A stretch of 64,000 nt of DNA, taken from contig JANOBD010000165.1 in the NCBI GenBank assembly GCA_031411495.1, forward strand, positions 62,001 to 126,000, written 5' to 3'. The position numbers and the translations under genes were made by a program. Under the pieces are notes generated by a model. It searched no databases. It was not told the DNA's origin and was given only the letters and a program-made list of their open reading frames with translations. This document shows, in pieces, positions 33,418-43,472 of the stretch (within the stretch, counting starts at the first letter, position 1; each line of letters begins with the position of its first letter). This stretch comes from JANOBD01 sp031411495 (GTDB lineage: Bacteria; Planctomycetota; Phycisphaerae; Tepidisphaerales; Tepidisphaeraceae).

Positions 33418-34563
33418 ATGGGTCACCATCAGGTTGTCGTTCTCGGGGCTGGCGTCAACGGGTTGTCGACGGCGTACCACCTGGTGCGGCTCGGGTGCCG
33501 GAGTGTTGCCGTCATCGATCAGTTTCCGTTTCTCCATTCACGCGGCAGTTCGCACGGCACGACCCGCATCACCCGCTCCACCTATCACTCGGCCGACTAT
33601 GTGCGGCTGATGCAGCTCGTCTTCGCGGAAGAGATGCCGCGTTGGGAGCGCGATCTCGGCGGGCCACTCTCGATCCCAACGCCCGGCTGTTTCTACGGAC
33701 CCGGTGACGGCGATTATCCGACGTATCGCGCCTCGGTCGCAGGTTTCGGCAGCCTCGTGGAAGAAGTCTCGCCGGCCGAGGCGCGACGGCGGTTTCCGCA
33801 GATGACCTTCGCCGAGGCGCAGTCGGTGCTGATCGACAAATCGTGCGCGGTGCTCCTGGCCGATTCGATCATGGAGAAACTGCTCACATACCTGGCGCGG
33901 GCCCAGGTGACGCTGATTCCCGATCGTCCGGTGACGCGGATCGTTCCGCCGGGCACGCGCGACGCGCCGATCGAGCTTGAGACTTCCGCCGGAACGCTCT
34001 CTGCGGATCAGCTGATCATCACCGCCGGCGGGTGGATCGGCCGGCTGATACCTGCGATCTCAGGAACGTTCACCGTCGTCCGACAGACGGTGGGCTACTT
34101 CCGCGCGCCCGCCGACCCACTCGAGTTTCGCGCGCCACGGTTTCCCGTGTGGGTTTCGATCGGCCGAGACGGCGATGACTACTACGGCCTGCCGCAGTTG
34201 GGCCAGGAAGGAATCAAGCTCGCGCGGCACGACCGGTCCAGCGCCGGCGACGATCCGAACGATTCTTCCGCCCGGCCGGATGCCGATCGCATAGAGCGGC
34301 TTCGTGGTTTCGCGGCACGGCATTTCACGATGGCGCTCGACGAGCCACGCGTCGAGCATTGCCTCTACACAAACACCGCCGACGAGGACTTCGTGATCGA
34401 TCGCCTGCCCGGCGAGCCGAGAATCCAGATCGGTTCGGCCTGCAGCGGACACGGGTTCAAGTTCGCGCCGCTCACCGGGCGGATCCTCGCGGAACGCGCT
34501 GTGCTTGGTTGGTCGATCATGGACCGCGAGCCGAATATCATGGAGCGGTTCAGTTTGAAGTGA
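33418..34563 (+). CDS. Sarcosine oxidase / N-methyltryptophan oxidase-like flavoenzyme
   Basis: The 381-residue product has an FAD-binding GAGVNGLS motif (residues 10-17) after a beta strand, then DQFPFLHSRGSSHGTTRITR, which corresponds to the SxGxSR/T region of monomeric sarcosine oxidases. Cys315 in VEHCLYTNTADEDFVID lies exactly where MSOX and SolA link FAD covalently (Cys315 in Bacillus MSOX). Such enzymes oxidise N-methyl amines to aldehyde, amine and hydrogen peroxide. Length (about 380-390) is normal. It has no signal peptide and should be cytoplasmic. It starts 12 bases after the preceding LEPR-XLL stop, so cotranscription is possible, although it sits inside a run of exported proteins. 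The substrate (sarcosine, N-methyltryptophan, pipecolate or fructosyl amine) is not determined. Confidence 0.88.
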   Translation: MGHHQVVVLGAGVNGLSTAYHLVRLGCRSVAVIDQFPFLHSRGSSHGTTRITRSTYHSADYVRLMQLVFAEEMPRWERDLGGPLSIPTPGCFYGPGDGDYPTYRASVAGFGSLVEEVSPAEARRRFPQMTFAEAQSVLIDKSCAVLLADSIMEKLLTYLARAQVTLIPDRPVTRIVPPGTRDAPIELETSAGTLSADQLIITAGGWIGRLIPAISGTFTVVRQTVGYFRAPADPLEFRAPRFPVWVSIGRDGDDYYGLPQLGQEGIKLARHDRSSAGDDPNDSSARPDADRIERLRGFAARHFTMALDEPRVEHCLYTNTADEDFVIDRLPGEPRIQIGSACSGHGFKFAPLTGRILAERAVLGWSIMDREPNIMERFSLK

Positions 34564-34737
34564 TCGGTTTTGGGCTTCCTCAGCCTCGCGCACTCGCCTC
34601 GCTTACCATGTCGGGTCGAACAGAGCGGTGAATGTGGAGTGTCCGGCGATAAGTCCGGTAAATGGCATTGCCGATCCGCTCGCTACTCGATTCAATAGAA
34701 CTCGGTACACACTTCACTTTCTACCGAGGCAGGTCCC

Positions 34738-37700
34738 ATGCGAATCCGTTCCGTCGCCCGTGGTCGTTCTCTCTCATTTGCCGCCCGCAGCACCGCTCAA
34801 TCGATCGAATTACTCGAGGGCCGTCGATTGCTGTCGGGGCTGCTGGACATGCGCGGCCAGGCCGCTCAACTGGTCGATGCGCCTGGCGACGGCGGAATCA
34901 ACGGCGGGCTCGTGGCCAACCGGGTCGATGCCGATCGCAGCTACCTCGCCAACGCGCTCGCGCTCTCGGACATCGCCAAGGTCGAAAAGCTTTCGTCGCC
35001 GCTGCAGACGCTGCTGAGCCGCGAGGTTCGCAATGGTGCCGCGCGGCTTGCCGGGGTTGGCGCGGAGACGATCAACGGCACGCGTTATGACCGTATCTAC
35101 AACGTCGAGAACGGCCTGCCTCACATGGACCTGTGGGTCAACAGCGTCACCGCCGCCCTGCCGCTGGTGAAGGCGCTGGGGATGGTCGTCTCATCGACCT
35201 ACGCGCAGGACGCGTGGCAGCTTATCGGGGGGTTCATCGCGCCCGACAAGCTGCTGGACCTGGCGCGCCTGCCCGGCCTGCGCTACGCCGCCCCCAGTGA
35301 GATTGCCACGCCCGATGGCGCAAGCCCGACCATTGAAACCGGCGGCGGTAGCGCTCACGGTGGCGGCGGCGATTCACAGGGCACCGTCGTCAACCAGTGG
35401 GAAGCGCAGACCCGCGCGGACGTGTTCAAGGCGATTCTCGCCGCCGACAACGGCAGCGGCATCAATGTCGGCGTGATCAGCGACTCGGTGAATCGCGTCG
35501 GCACCGGGATCGCCGCTTCCCAGGGGACCAACAACCTGCCCGCGACGGTGAACAATCTCCAGGACGCAGCCAGCGGCGTCGACGAAGGCCGCGCCATGCT
35601 CGAACTGATCTACGATGTCGCTAACGGCGCGGGACTCTACTTCCACAGTTCCTACGGCGTCTCAGGTCACGCGGCGGCGTACAACACGCTCAAGGCCAAC
35701 GGCGTCGACGTCATCGCCGACGACATCCCCAACTTCAGCGAGCCCGTCTTCCAGCAGGGCCCGATCTCGCAAGCCGCGGAAAATGCGTACGCGACGAATG
35801 ACGTGCTGGTCTTCGGCAGCGCCGGCAACCGAAACAACGAGGGCTACGCCGACACCTGGGCCAACGCCGACGCGGACCGCTTCCACGAGTTCTTCGGCGC
35901 CGACGAGACGCTCGAGTTCACCATCGCCGGCAGCGGCGATCAGACGATCTACCTCCATTGGAACCAGCCCTGGGGCAGCGCGACCACCGATCTCGACATC
36001 CGAGTCTACAACCGCAACGCCGACGGCACGGTCGGTTCGCTCGCGTTCGAGAGCAACCAGAACAACGTCGGCGGCAATTCGCTGGAGACGCTGAGCTTCA
36101 CCAATCCCAGCGGATCGTCGCGCAGCTACCATCTGTCAATCGTGGTCGAGAGTGGCGCCGCCAGCGGCGCGGCGGCAGCGGGACTGCAATTGCAGATGTA
36201 CCTCCCCGACTCCGACAACGACATTACCTACATCAACACCTACACGACCAACAGCCCGGCGATCAACCCGAACCGAAACTCCGACAACACCTTCGTCATC
36301 GGCGCGGTGCCGACCACCAACCTCTCCACGATCGAGAGCTTCAGTTCGCGCGGGCCGATCACGCGGTACTTCACCGACGCCGGCGTCGCGTACGGCACGC
36401 CGATCACGCGCAACGTTCCGCAGTACCACGCGGCCGACGGGACGGCGACGAGCGTCCCCGGCTTCGGCAACTTCTTCGGAACCAGCGCCGCCGCTCCGAA
36501 CGCCGCCGCAGTCGCGGCGCTGGTGCTGGACGCGGCAGGCAGCCTCGGCGCGGGCGACCTGACCTTCAGCCAGTTGTTCAACATCTTCCAGGACACGGCG
36601 GTCGGCACCAGTGCCGGCGGCGCGTGGAACGCCGCCTACGGACAGGGCCGCATCGATGCACTCGGCGCCGGATTCGCCGCCAAGGGCAACACGCTCAACG
36701 AATACGCGCTCGAACTCAACCAGTTCGGCGACGCCACACTCAGCGCGGCCCTGGCCAACCTCTTCGGCCAGACCGATATCGACGGCATCTTCTGGTCCAC
36801 CGACATCAGCGGCAACACCGTCGTCAATGGCACCGCGATCACCGCCGCCCTCAACCCCGCGATGGCGCTCTACCGCAAGGGCGTCGCGGGTTACCCCGGC
36901 TTCGAGCAGTTCAATGACGACGGCGGCGTGGGAAATGCCGCGCAGATCTCCCGCTCGCTCACGGCGTGGACGCAGTACACCGCCGAGCTCTTCAACCAGA
37001 CGCTCAACGCCGTCGCGTCCGACTACACCTTCACGGTGAACGGCCCGACCGCGGTCATCACCGCCCTGTCGCTCGACGCCAACGGCGATTTCAACTCCGC
37101 CACGCAGAACCTGGGTGCGGACGGCGATGCCGACTACTACAACGTGGTTGTGCCCGAAACCTCCAACGGCAGCGTGACGATCACCGTCACGCCGGGCACG
37201 GCGACGCTCGACTCGGTCATCACGCTCTTCACCAACGCCGGCGTACAGGTCTCGCGCGTGGACGGCACCAACGCCAACGGCGTCGAGACGATGACTCTCA
37301 CCGGCCTCACGCCCGGCTCGACCTACAACATCCGCGTCGGCGGATACAGCTACGCTTCCAGCGGCGACTTCACTCTCGATGTGAACTTCCAGACATTCCT
37401 GCCCGTCACGCTCACCACGGCCGAAGGTTACGCCGTGTTCAATCACCTGGGCGTGTCGGCGAACGTGTCGGACATCAATGTCTTCATGGACAGTGCTGTC
37501 GACATCGACAGCGTTTACTTTGCCGGCGACACGAACTGGAACGGAACCTACACCGTCAGCGTCACCGGTGCCTCCGGCGTTACGCCGGCGCTGGCGATCT
37601 ACGACTCCGCAACCGGCACGCTGCTGGGCAGCAATCTCAACGCCGCGAACGCGGCCACCACCTCCGTCAGCATCACCGGCACGGACCTTACCCGCTACAT

Positions 37701-40245
37701 CTTTGCCGTGGCAGCGACCAACGGCGTCGTTGGCGATATCACCTTCAACATCACGGCGCCGAGCACCGGCTTCCTCGGATCGCCGGTCGCGCTGGACGTG
37801 TTCGGTGACGGCGTGAACTCCTCGAACACCATCACGCCCGCCGCCGACATCGACTTCTTCAACTTCACGGTGCCCGCAAACGCCACCACCGGTACGCTGC
37901 GACTGGCCAATGAAGTCGCGGGAACGGACGGGGTGATCGCGCTCTTCGATTCAGGCGGCACGTTCATCTCCCGCGTGGACAACGCCGCTGCGGGCGGTGT
38001 CGACACGCTCTCGATGGTGGGTCTGACTCCGGGCGCGACCTATCGCATCACCATCATGACCCAGGACTACGCGACCGCCGGCGCGTACACGCTCCAGGTC
38101 GATCTCAACGTTCTTACCGGAGCCGTCGCCGGCACGAAGTATCACGACCTGAACGCCGACGGCTCGCGTGCCGGCACCGAACCCGGATTGCCCGGCTGGC
38201 AGATCTTCGCCGACCTGAACAACAACGGCATCCTCGACGCGGCGGCCAACTACGCTGTCGAGCCCGACAACTATTCGCCGGGACTGAACATCAGCGCCGT
38301 GGACTCGCACGTCTCGCTCTCGGCGATCGGCTCGAGCGTGACCTCGGCCAACGTCTACAGCCGCACTAACACCTTCAGCTCGACCGGCGACCAGGTCTTC
38401 GGCTACGACGGCGCGTTCGACCCGGCGTGGGTGGCGGGCGGTGAAGAGTTGAAGATCACCTTCGCGATCCCGGCCTACTCGGTCTCGATCGATGCCATCT
38501 CCAATGATGTGCTGGACATCGGCTCGCTGCGGATCTACAACGCCGCCAACGTCCTTCTCGCCACCTATACCACCGCCAACCTCGCCAGCGGCGTGTTCGA
38601 GAAGATGACGCTGACGCGAACCCAGGGAGACATCGCCTACGCGATCGCGACCGGTTCGGGCGGCGAGGATGTCGAACTCGACAACCTAGCCTTCAGCTTC
38701 GCCGAGCCGTCGGTGAACACCAATGCGAGCGGCGACTACACGATCAGCGGCGTCCCGGTCGGCGCGCAGGTGATCCGCGAAGTCCAGCAGGCGACATGGG
38801 TCGCCAGCCAGGGCGCGAGCGGCAACAACGTCGTGGTCACCAACGGAGGAACCGTTGCGGGCGTGCTGTTCGGCAACTTCCACTACGCCAATATCGGCGG
38901 TCACACCTACAACGACATCAACCGCAACAGCATCTTCGACGGGCCGGATGCGGTCCTGTCGGGCGTACGCGTCTATGTCGACGTCAACAACGACGGTGCC
39001 TGGCAGGCGACCGAGCCGAACGATGTCACCAACGGCGCCGGCGCCTATTCGATCCTGAACGTCACGCCGGGCACCTACAAACTGCGTGAAGTGGTACCCA
39101 GCAACTGGGACGTGGTCTTGCCGACGGCCGGCTTCCACACCATTACGCCCTCCAGCGGCGATTCGCTCGTCCGCGACTACCTCAACCGTCGCCAGGCGGA
39201 CTTCGGCGACGCGCCGGCGCCTTACGCGACGCTCTATGCCGCCAACGGCGCCTATCACTGGTTCGACAGCACGCTCTACATGGGCACAAAGGTCGACGCG
39301 GAAGTCGACGGCCAGCCGAACGTCACCGCGACCGGAGATGACAACGTCAACAGCTCGGATGAGGACGGCGTCCAGTTCCTCGACCCGATCCTCCCCGGCG
39401 CGAACACGCGCATCCGCATCACCACCAGTGCCGCCGGCCGACTCAACGGCTGGATCGACCTCAACCGTGACGGCGACTGGTTTGACGCGATCGACAGCGT
39501 GATCGGCAACGTCGCCGTGCCCGCGGCGGGCACGTACGTCTTCAACGTGCCGATCCCGGTCATCGCCGGGCTCGGCGTGTCGTTCGCGCGGTTCCGCTTC
39601 AACGTCGCCGGCGGCATCGGGCCCGAAGGCTTCGGCGACGCCGGCGAAGTGGAGGACTACCGCCTGGTCATCGGAGACAACACGCCGCCGGCCGTTGTCA
39701 CCTCAAGTGTCGAATACCAGGCCTTCCAGGGCATCACGATCCTCTTCAGCGAGCAGCTCAACCCGGCATCGGTTCAGCCGGGCGATCTGATCGCGCAGAA
39801 CCTCACGACGCCCGCCAATTTCGTGCCCAGCAGCGTCATCATCGCGCCGTCGAATGACAAGGTAACGTTCGTCTTCAGCCCCGGCGTTGTTCTCACCGAC
39901 GGCCTGTACAACTTCCGTCTCGGTGCCGGGAGCGTGACCGATTCATCCGGCAACGCGCTCGCCGCGCAGTACGATTACGCAGGTGCGGATGCGTTCTTCC
40001 TCTCCGGCGACTGCAACCGCGACCGCCAGGTGAACTTTGACGACCTGCTGATCGTCGCGCAGAACTACAACCTGAGCCCGCGCACCTTCAGCACCGGCAA
40101 CGTCAACTACTCGGCGGATGGGCTGGTGAACTTCGACGACCTGCTGATTCTCGCCCAGCAGTACACCCATTCGCTGTTCAGTTCGCAGCCGATCAGCCAT
40201 GGGCACAGCAGCGGCAGCGTGTCCGAGGATGTGCTGGAGATGTGA
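34738..40245 (+). CDS. LEPR-XLL exported subtilase-like protein with SdrD-B, GEVED and dockerin-like domains
   Basis: The 1835-residue product has SIELLEGRRLLSGLLDMRGQ (LEPR-XLL). Residues about 240-640 form an S8-type domain: Asp in NVGVISDSV (about 249), the segment DEGRAMLELIYDVANGAG (about 282) where the His is expected, oxyanion Asn in VFGSAGN (about 365) and Ser in GTSAAAPNAAAVAA (about 583). The His region reads DEG, not GHGT, so catalysis may differ. Pre-peptidase C-terminal-like domains follow (SRVDGTNANGVETMTLTGLT), then two SdrD-B-like domains (GTKYHDLNADGSRAGTEPGL; GHTYNDINRNSIFDGPDA), a GEVED-type domain (FGDAGEVEDYRLVIGD), an SbsA-like domain, the dockerin-like pair from about residue 1758 and the tail HSSGSVSEDVLEM. 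It is the largest gene in the window and probably a surface peptidase or pseudopeptidase. Confidence 0.87.
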   Translation: MRIRSVARGRSLSFAARSTAQSIELLEGRRLLSGLLDMRGQAAQLVDAPGDGGINGGLVANRVDADRSYLANALALSDIAKVEKLSSPLQTLLSREVRNGAARLAGVGAETINGTRYDRIYNVENGLPHMDLWVNSVTAALPLVKALGMVVSSTYAQDAWQLIGGFIAPDKLLDLARLPGLRYAAPSEIATPDGASPTIETGGGSAHGGGGDSQGTVVNQWEAQTRADVFKAILAADNGSGINVGVISDSVNRVGTGIAASQGTNNLPATVNNLQDAASGVDEGRAMLELIYDVANGAGLYFHSSYGVSGHAAAYNTLKANGVDVIADDIPNFSEPVFQQGPISQAAENAYATNDVLVFGSAGNRNNEGYADTWANADADRFHEFFGADETLEFTIAGSGDQTIYLHWNQPWGSATTDLDIRVYNRNADGTVGSLAFESNQNNVGGNSLETLSFTNPSGSSRSYHLSIVVESGAASGAAAAGLQLQMYLPDSDNDITYINTYTTNSPAINPNRNSDNTFVIGAVPTTNLSTIESFSSRGPITRYFTDAGVAYGTPITRNVPQYHAADGTATSVPGFGNFFGTSAAAPNAAAVAALVLDAAGSLGAGDLTFSQLFNIFQDTAVGTSAGGAWNAAYGQGRIDALGAGFAAKGNTLNEYALELNQFGDATLSAALANLFGQTDIDGIFWSTDISGNTVVNGTAITAALNPAMALYRKGVAGYPGFEQFNDDGGVGNAAQISRSLTAWTQYTAELFNQTLNAVASDYTFTVNGPTAVITALSLDANGDFNSATQNLGADGDADYYNVVVPETSNGSVTITVTPGTATLDSVITLFTNAGVQVSRVDGTNANGVETMTLTGLTPGSTYNIRVGGYSYASSGDFTLDVNFQTFLPVTLTTAEGYAVFNHLGVSANVSDINVFMDSAVDIDSVYFAGDTNWNGTYTVSVTGASGVTPALAIYDSATGTLLGSNLNAANAATTSVSITGTDLTRYIFAVAATNGVVGDITFNITAPSTGFLGSPVALDVFGDGVNSSNTITPAADIDFFNFTVPANATTGTLRLANEVAGTDGVIALFDSGGTFISRVDNAAAGGVDTLSMVGLTPGATYRITIMTQDYATAGAYTLQVDLNVLTGAVAGTKYHDLNADGSRAGTEPGLPGWQIFADLNNNGILDAAANYAVEPDNYSPGLNISAVDSHVSLSAIGSSVTSANVYSRTNTFSSTGDQVFGYDGAFDPAWVAGGEELKITFAIPAYSVSIDAISNDVLDIGSLRIYNAANVLLATYTTANLASGVFEKMTLTRTQGDIAYAIATGSGGEDVELDNLAFSFAEPSVNTNASGDYTISGVPVGAQVIREVQQATWVASQGASGNNVVVTNGGTVAGVLFGNFHYANIGGHTYNDINRNSIFDGPDAVLSGVRVYVDVNNDGAWQATEPNDVTNGAGAYSILNVTPGTYKLREVVPSNWDVVLPTAGFHTITPSSGDSLVRDYLNRRQADFGDAPAPYATLYAANGAYHWFDSTLYMGTKVDAEVDGQPNVTATGDDNVNSSDEDGVQFLDPILPGANTRIRITTSAAGRLNGWIDLNRDGDWFDAIDSVIGNVAVPAAGTYVFNVPIPVIAGLGVSFARFRFNVAGGIGPEGFGDAGEVEDYRLVIGDNTPPAVVTSSVEYQAFQGITILFSEQLNPASVQPGDLIAQNLTTPANFVPSSVIIAPSNDKVTFVFSPGVVLTDGLYNFRLGAGSVTDSSGNALAAQYDYAGADAFFLSGDCNRDRQVNFDDLLIVAQNYNLSPRTFSTGNVNYSADGLVNFDDLLILAQQYTHSLFSSQPISHGHSSGSVSEDVLEM

Positions 40246-40687
40246 AGCGCATCTGCTTACGCGCTGGTGATCGCGTCGAGTCGTTTCCGGTTCTGCAGGA
40301 CCCGGCGACTCGACGCTTTTTTTGCGCACCATCGGGCTTTTCACGTCAACGCGATCGATCCCGGCGCCGGGCCGTCCATGAAAGCGCTTTGCGGCTGGAA
40401 TACAGGATCTCTGCCCGCCGTTTCGCCGGGCGCTTCGCTGCGGCAGCGCCCATGCATTCGTCGTTCTCGACGGGGTGTGAACCTGACCCCGCCGCGAACC
40501 TGGGCAACCTGATGCAGTCGCGAGAGGACGGGAGTGTGGCGCTACGGATGACTGCCGAACCTGCGGCAAAGCGCGTCCGGCTCGCCGACGAACTTCGTAC
40601 AGGATTGAATTGATTTTCCTTCGGCTCGATCCGAGACTGATCGCTTTGGAAACTGGAGCCTCGTCAGAACTTCAAGGTGGGAGACCC
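40246..40687. other. Intergenic region with a terminator
   Basis: The first 80 bases contain a strong terminator (40273-40323). The rest holds no clear gene, RNA or repeat; GGTGGGAGACCC at 40676-40687 is the ribosome site of the next gene. Confidence 0.5.
40273..40323 (+). terminator. Strong intrinsic terminator of the subtilase-like gene
   Basis: GCGTCGAGTCG (40273-40283) pairs perfectly with CGACTCGACGC (40306-40316) around a 22-base loop, followed by seven T residues. It lies 28 bases after the stop. Confidence 0.88.
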
Positions 40688-43375
40688 GTGACGCAACGAA
40701 GACCGAAGGGGAAATGGGTTCCGCGCGCAATGGCGGAAAAGGTCGAATCGCGCCGATTAATGTCGCTGCTGTTCGGGAGCCAGGTCCACGCAACACCGCT
40801 GTCCTTCACCAGCGTGGCCGGCGGAGATTTCAACGAGGATGGCAATCAGGATGTCTTCTGCATCGGCACTGCGAACGCCGGCGGATTGTACCTGGGCTCA
40901 CAGTCTCTGCAGTTCACTCCGTTCGCCACAGGGCTCCCCGCGGCGACGAACGCCAGCGCCGGCGACCTCGACCTGGACGGACATCTTGATCTGGTCCTGT
41001 GCGACGGCGGCGCCGGCGTGGCGAGCATCTACCGCGGCGACGGCCACGGCGGCTTTGCGTTTCAACAGCAGCTCGTCGCGCGACAGGGATCCAACGAAAT
41101 CGCACTGGCGGATCTGAATCTCGACGGCAAGCCGGACATCGTCGTCACCAATTCCCTCAGCAACACCATGTCGCTGTTTCGGTCGCAACCCGGTGGCGGC
41201 TATGGCGCGGCGCAGAACGTCCCCACATCGACACTGCCCATCGCGCTGGTCGCGGCGGATTTCAATCTCGACGGCAAGCCCGACATCGCGGTCGCCAGCG
41301 CATCAACAGGCCTGGTGAACGTATTCATGGGAAACGGGACAGGCGGGTTCGCATCGCGAGCCAATTATGATGTGGCCCCCTCCCTGAGCGACCTGAGCGT
41401 GGGCGATTTCAATCGCGACGGCCGGCCCGATCTGGCAGTCGCCCATCGAGCGGCACCGCCGCGTGCCGGCGGCGTCGCGATCCTGTTGAATGGCGCCAGC
41501 GGGTTTTCACCCGCCGTCGACGTGTACACATCTGACGACCCGGAGAACGTCGCGGCAACGGACGTGAACCAGGATCATTGGGTGGATCTGGTGGTCAGCA
41601 GCCAGGCGGACGGGGCCGCGGACCTGGCGGTCCTCCTGGGCAAGCCGGATGCGACCTTCGATTCCGCACGGACGACGCGTGCCTGCAGAACGGCAGCAGA
41701 CCTGTGGGTGGCCGACCTGAATCAGGACGGGATTACCGAAGCCGTATGCGTCAGCGCGATCGAACAGCAGTTCACCGTTTCGCCCGTGCTCGGCGACACT
41801 GCGCACGGCACCCTCAGCACCGATTCGCCGGTGGATTCGTTTGTCGTGGAAGCGGCCGACCTGAACCAGGATGGAATCAAGGATCTCCTGCTGGGCGACG
41901 ACACGAATGGCAAGGCACTGGCCATTCGAATCGGGAACGGCGACGGCACCTATGGTCCGCCGGTCGAGTACGCCTTGCCGAACACGCCGACGAAGGTCAT
42001 CTCTGCCGACTTGAATCGAGACGGCGCGCTCGACATCGCGGCGATCCTCAATATCTCGAGTGGTCAGGAACCCTCGCGATACGCGGTCCTGCTGAACCTT
42101 GGCGATGGAACGTTCGGCCCGGCGTCGGTCGGTACGTTGCCGGGCTTCCTGATGGGCATGACTGCCGCCGACCTGAATGGTGATGGCGCACCGGAATTGA
42201 TCATCGTCGCCCAGGGGCGCGATCTGAACGCAGGCTCGATTCAGATCTACCCAAACGCCGGCAACGGAACCTTTCTGACGCCGTTCGCGCTCGAGCCCAA
42301 CGGCGACTTCCTCCGAGTGGCTGGCGCCGATCTCGACCTCGACGGCCGCACCGACCTGGTCATCACGCGGTCCGGCGGCCCGGCCTACCTCTTCTGGGGA
42401 AACGGTAACCTGACGTTTTCCAGGCAGACACTCGCCTTCACGTCGTACGTCTGCGCCATCGCCAACCTCGACGGAAACAACCTGCCCGACATCGTCTTCG
42501 GCGCGGATTATTCGGTCGTGACGCTCCGGAATCTCGGCAGCCGGACCTTCACCACCCACGGCAACACCACGCCCAACAAGTCACAGCACATGCTCATCGC
42601 CGATTTCAACGGCGACTCGCTGGATGACGTCGCGACTTCCAGTGCCGGAGTCTACAGCTTTGATCTCCTGATCAACGCGGGAAATGCGAACTTCATCGTC
42701 TCGACACACGGACGGTTCTCCATTTATGCGACCTTCGGATCCGCGTTCGATTACGACAATGACGGCGATGTCGACCTAATCATTTCAGCGGCTCACTCCA
42801 TCGAGATGGTCAGCAATCGACGGATCGCGGCGGATCGCGTGTCGCTGGCGGGCGCATCGCTCGATATCGATCGCCGCACGGTGGTATTCGACTTCACGCT
42901 GCCGCTTCGCGCCTGGAGCATCCAGCTTGCCGACCTTCAGGTCACCAATCTCGCGAATCCGTCGCTGGCGCTCTCGGCGACGTCGTTCCAGGTCCTCGGC
43001 GACGGCAAGCGCGTGGAGTTCCTCCTGGATACGCTGCCGGACGGCGACTATCGATTCTCGATCGCTCCAGCCTCGCTCGTCTCGCTCTCGGGCTTTACGA
43101 ATCCGGAGACACTCCAATACAGCGGGCCCGACGCGTTCTTTCTCACCGGCGATGTGAACCATGACCGCACGGTGAACTTCGACGACCTGCTGATCGTCGT
43201 GCAGAACTACGAGCAGAGTGGAAGGACATACTCCCAGGGGAACGTCGACTACTCGGCCGACGGCGTGATCGGCTTCGACGACCTGCTGCTCCTTGCCCAG
43301 CACTACGGCGCTTCCGTCGTTCGCACTTCTCCTGCTTCGCGCCGATTGCCACTTGCGTTGGATGTGGTTCGCTGA
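40688..43375 (+). CDS. LEPR-XLL exported FG-GAP/VCBS repeat protein with dockerin-like domain
   Basis: I take the GTG at 40688 (VTQRRPKGKWVPRAMAEKVE), which follows GGTGGGAGACCC; the open frame upstream looks non-coding. The 895-residue product has KVESRRLMSLLFG, a divergent LEPR-XLL signal. Residues about 40-700 hold a series of FG-GAP-like repeats: GDFNEDGNQDVFCIG, GDLDLDGHLDLVLCD, ADLNLDGKPDIVVTN, ADFNLDGKPDIAVAS, GDFNRDGRPDLAVAH and more. This pattern forms an integrin-like beta-propeller with Ca sites. An SbsA-like domain follows (IDRRTVVFDFTLPLRAWSIQ), then the dockerin-like pair from about residue 822 (GDVNHDRTVNFDDLLIVVQN; DYSADGVIGFDDLLLLAQHY) and the tail ASRRLPLALDVVR. It is probably a surface adhesion or binding protein. 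Confidence 0.86.
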   Translation: MTQRRPKGKWVPRAMAEKVESRRLMSLLFGSQVHATPLSFTSVAGGDFNEDGNQDVFCIGTANAGGLYLGSQSLQFTPFATGLPAATNASAGDLDLDGHLDLVLCDGGAGVASIYRGDGHGGFAFQQQLVARQGSNEIALADLNLDGKPDIVVTNSLSNTMSLFRSQPGGGYGAAQNVPTSTLPIALVAADFNLDGKPDIAVASASTGLVNVFMGNGTGGFASRANYDVAPSLSDLSVGDFNRDGRPDLAVAHRAAPPRAGGVAILLNGASGFSPAVDVYTSDDPENVAATDVNQDHWVDLVVSSQADGAADLAVLLGKPDATFDSARTTRACRTAADLWVADLNQDGITEAVCVSAIEQQFTVSPVLGDTAHGTLSTDSPVDSFVVEAADLNQDGIKDLLLGDDTNGKALAIRIGNGDGTYGPPVEYALPNTPTKVISADLNRDGALDIAAILNISSGQEPSRYAVLLNLGDGTFGPASVGTLPGFLMGMTAADLNGDGAPELIIVAQGRDLNAGSIQIYPNAGNGTFLTPFALEPNGDFLRVAGADLDLDGRTDLVITRSGGPAYLFWGNGNLTFSRQTLAFTSYVCAIANLDGNNLPDIVFGADYSVVTLRNLGSRTFTTHGNTTPNKSQHMLIADFNGDSLDDVATSSAGVYSFDLLINAGNANFIVSTHGRFSIYATFGSAFDYDNDGDVDLIISAAHSIEMVSNRRIAADRVSLAGASLDIDRRTVVFDFTLPLRAWSIQLADLQVTNLANPSLALSATSFQVLGDGKRVEFLLDTLPDGDYRFSIAPASLVSLSGFTNPETLQYSGPDAFFLTGDVNHDRTVNFDDLLIVVQNYEQSGRTYSQGNVDYSADGVIGFDDLLLLAQHYGASVVRTSPASRRLPLALDVVR

Positions 43376-43472
43376 CGCGGTTCGGCAACGGCATGCCCGA
43401 AAATTATGCCGCGAATTGTTTCGTCCACGTTTATGATGACAACGCCCTGTCCATCACCGGCGAGGAGAACAG

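Noticed and set aside
36136..37446. Open frame of 436 codons on the minus strand
   Set aside because: Antisense to the subtilase-like gene; same composition effect as above.
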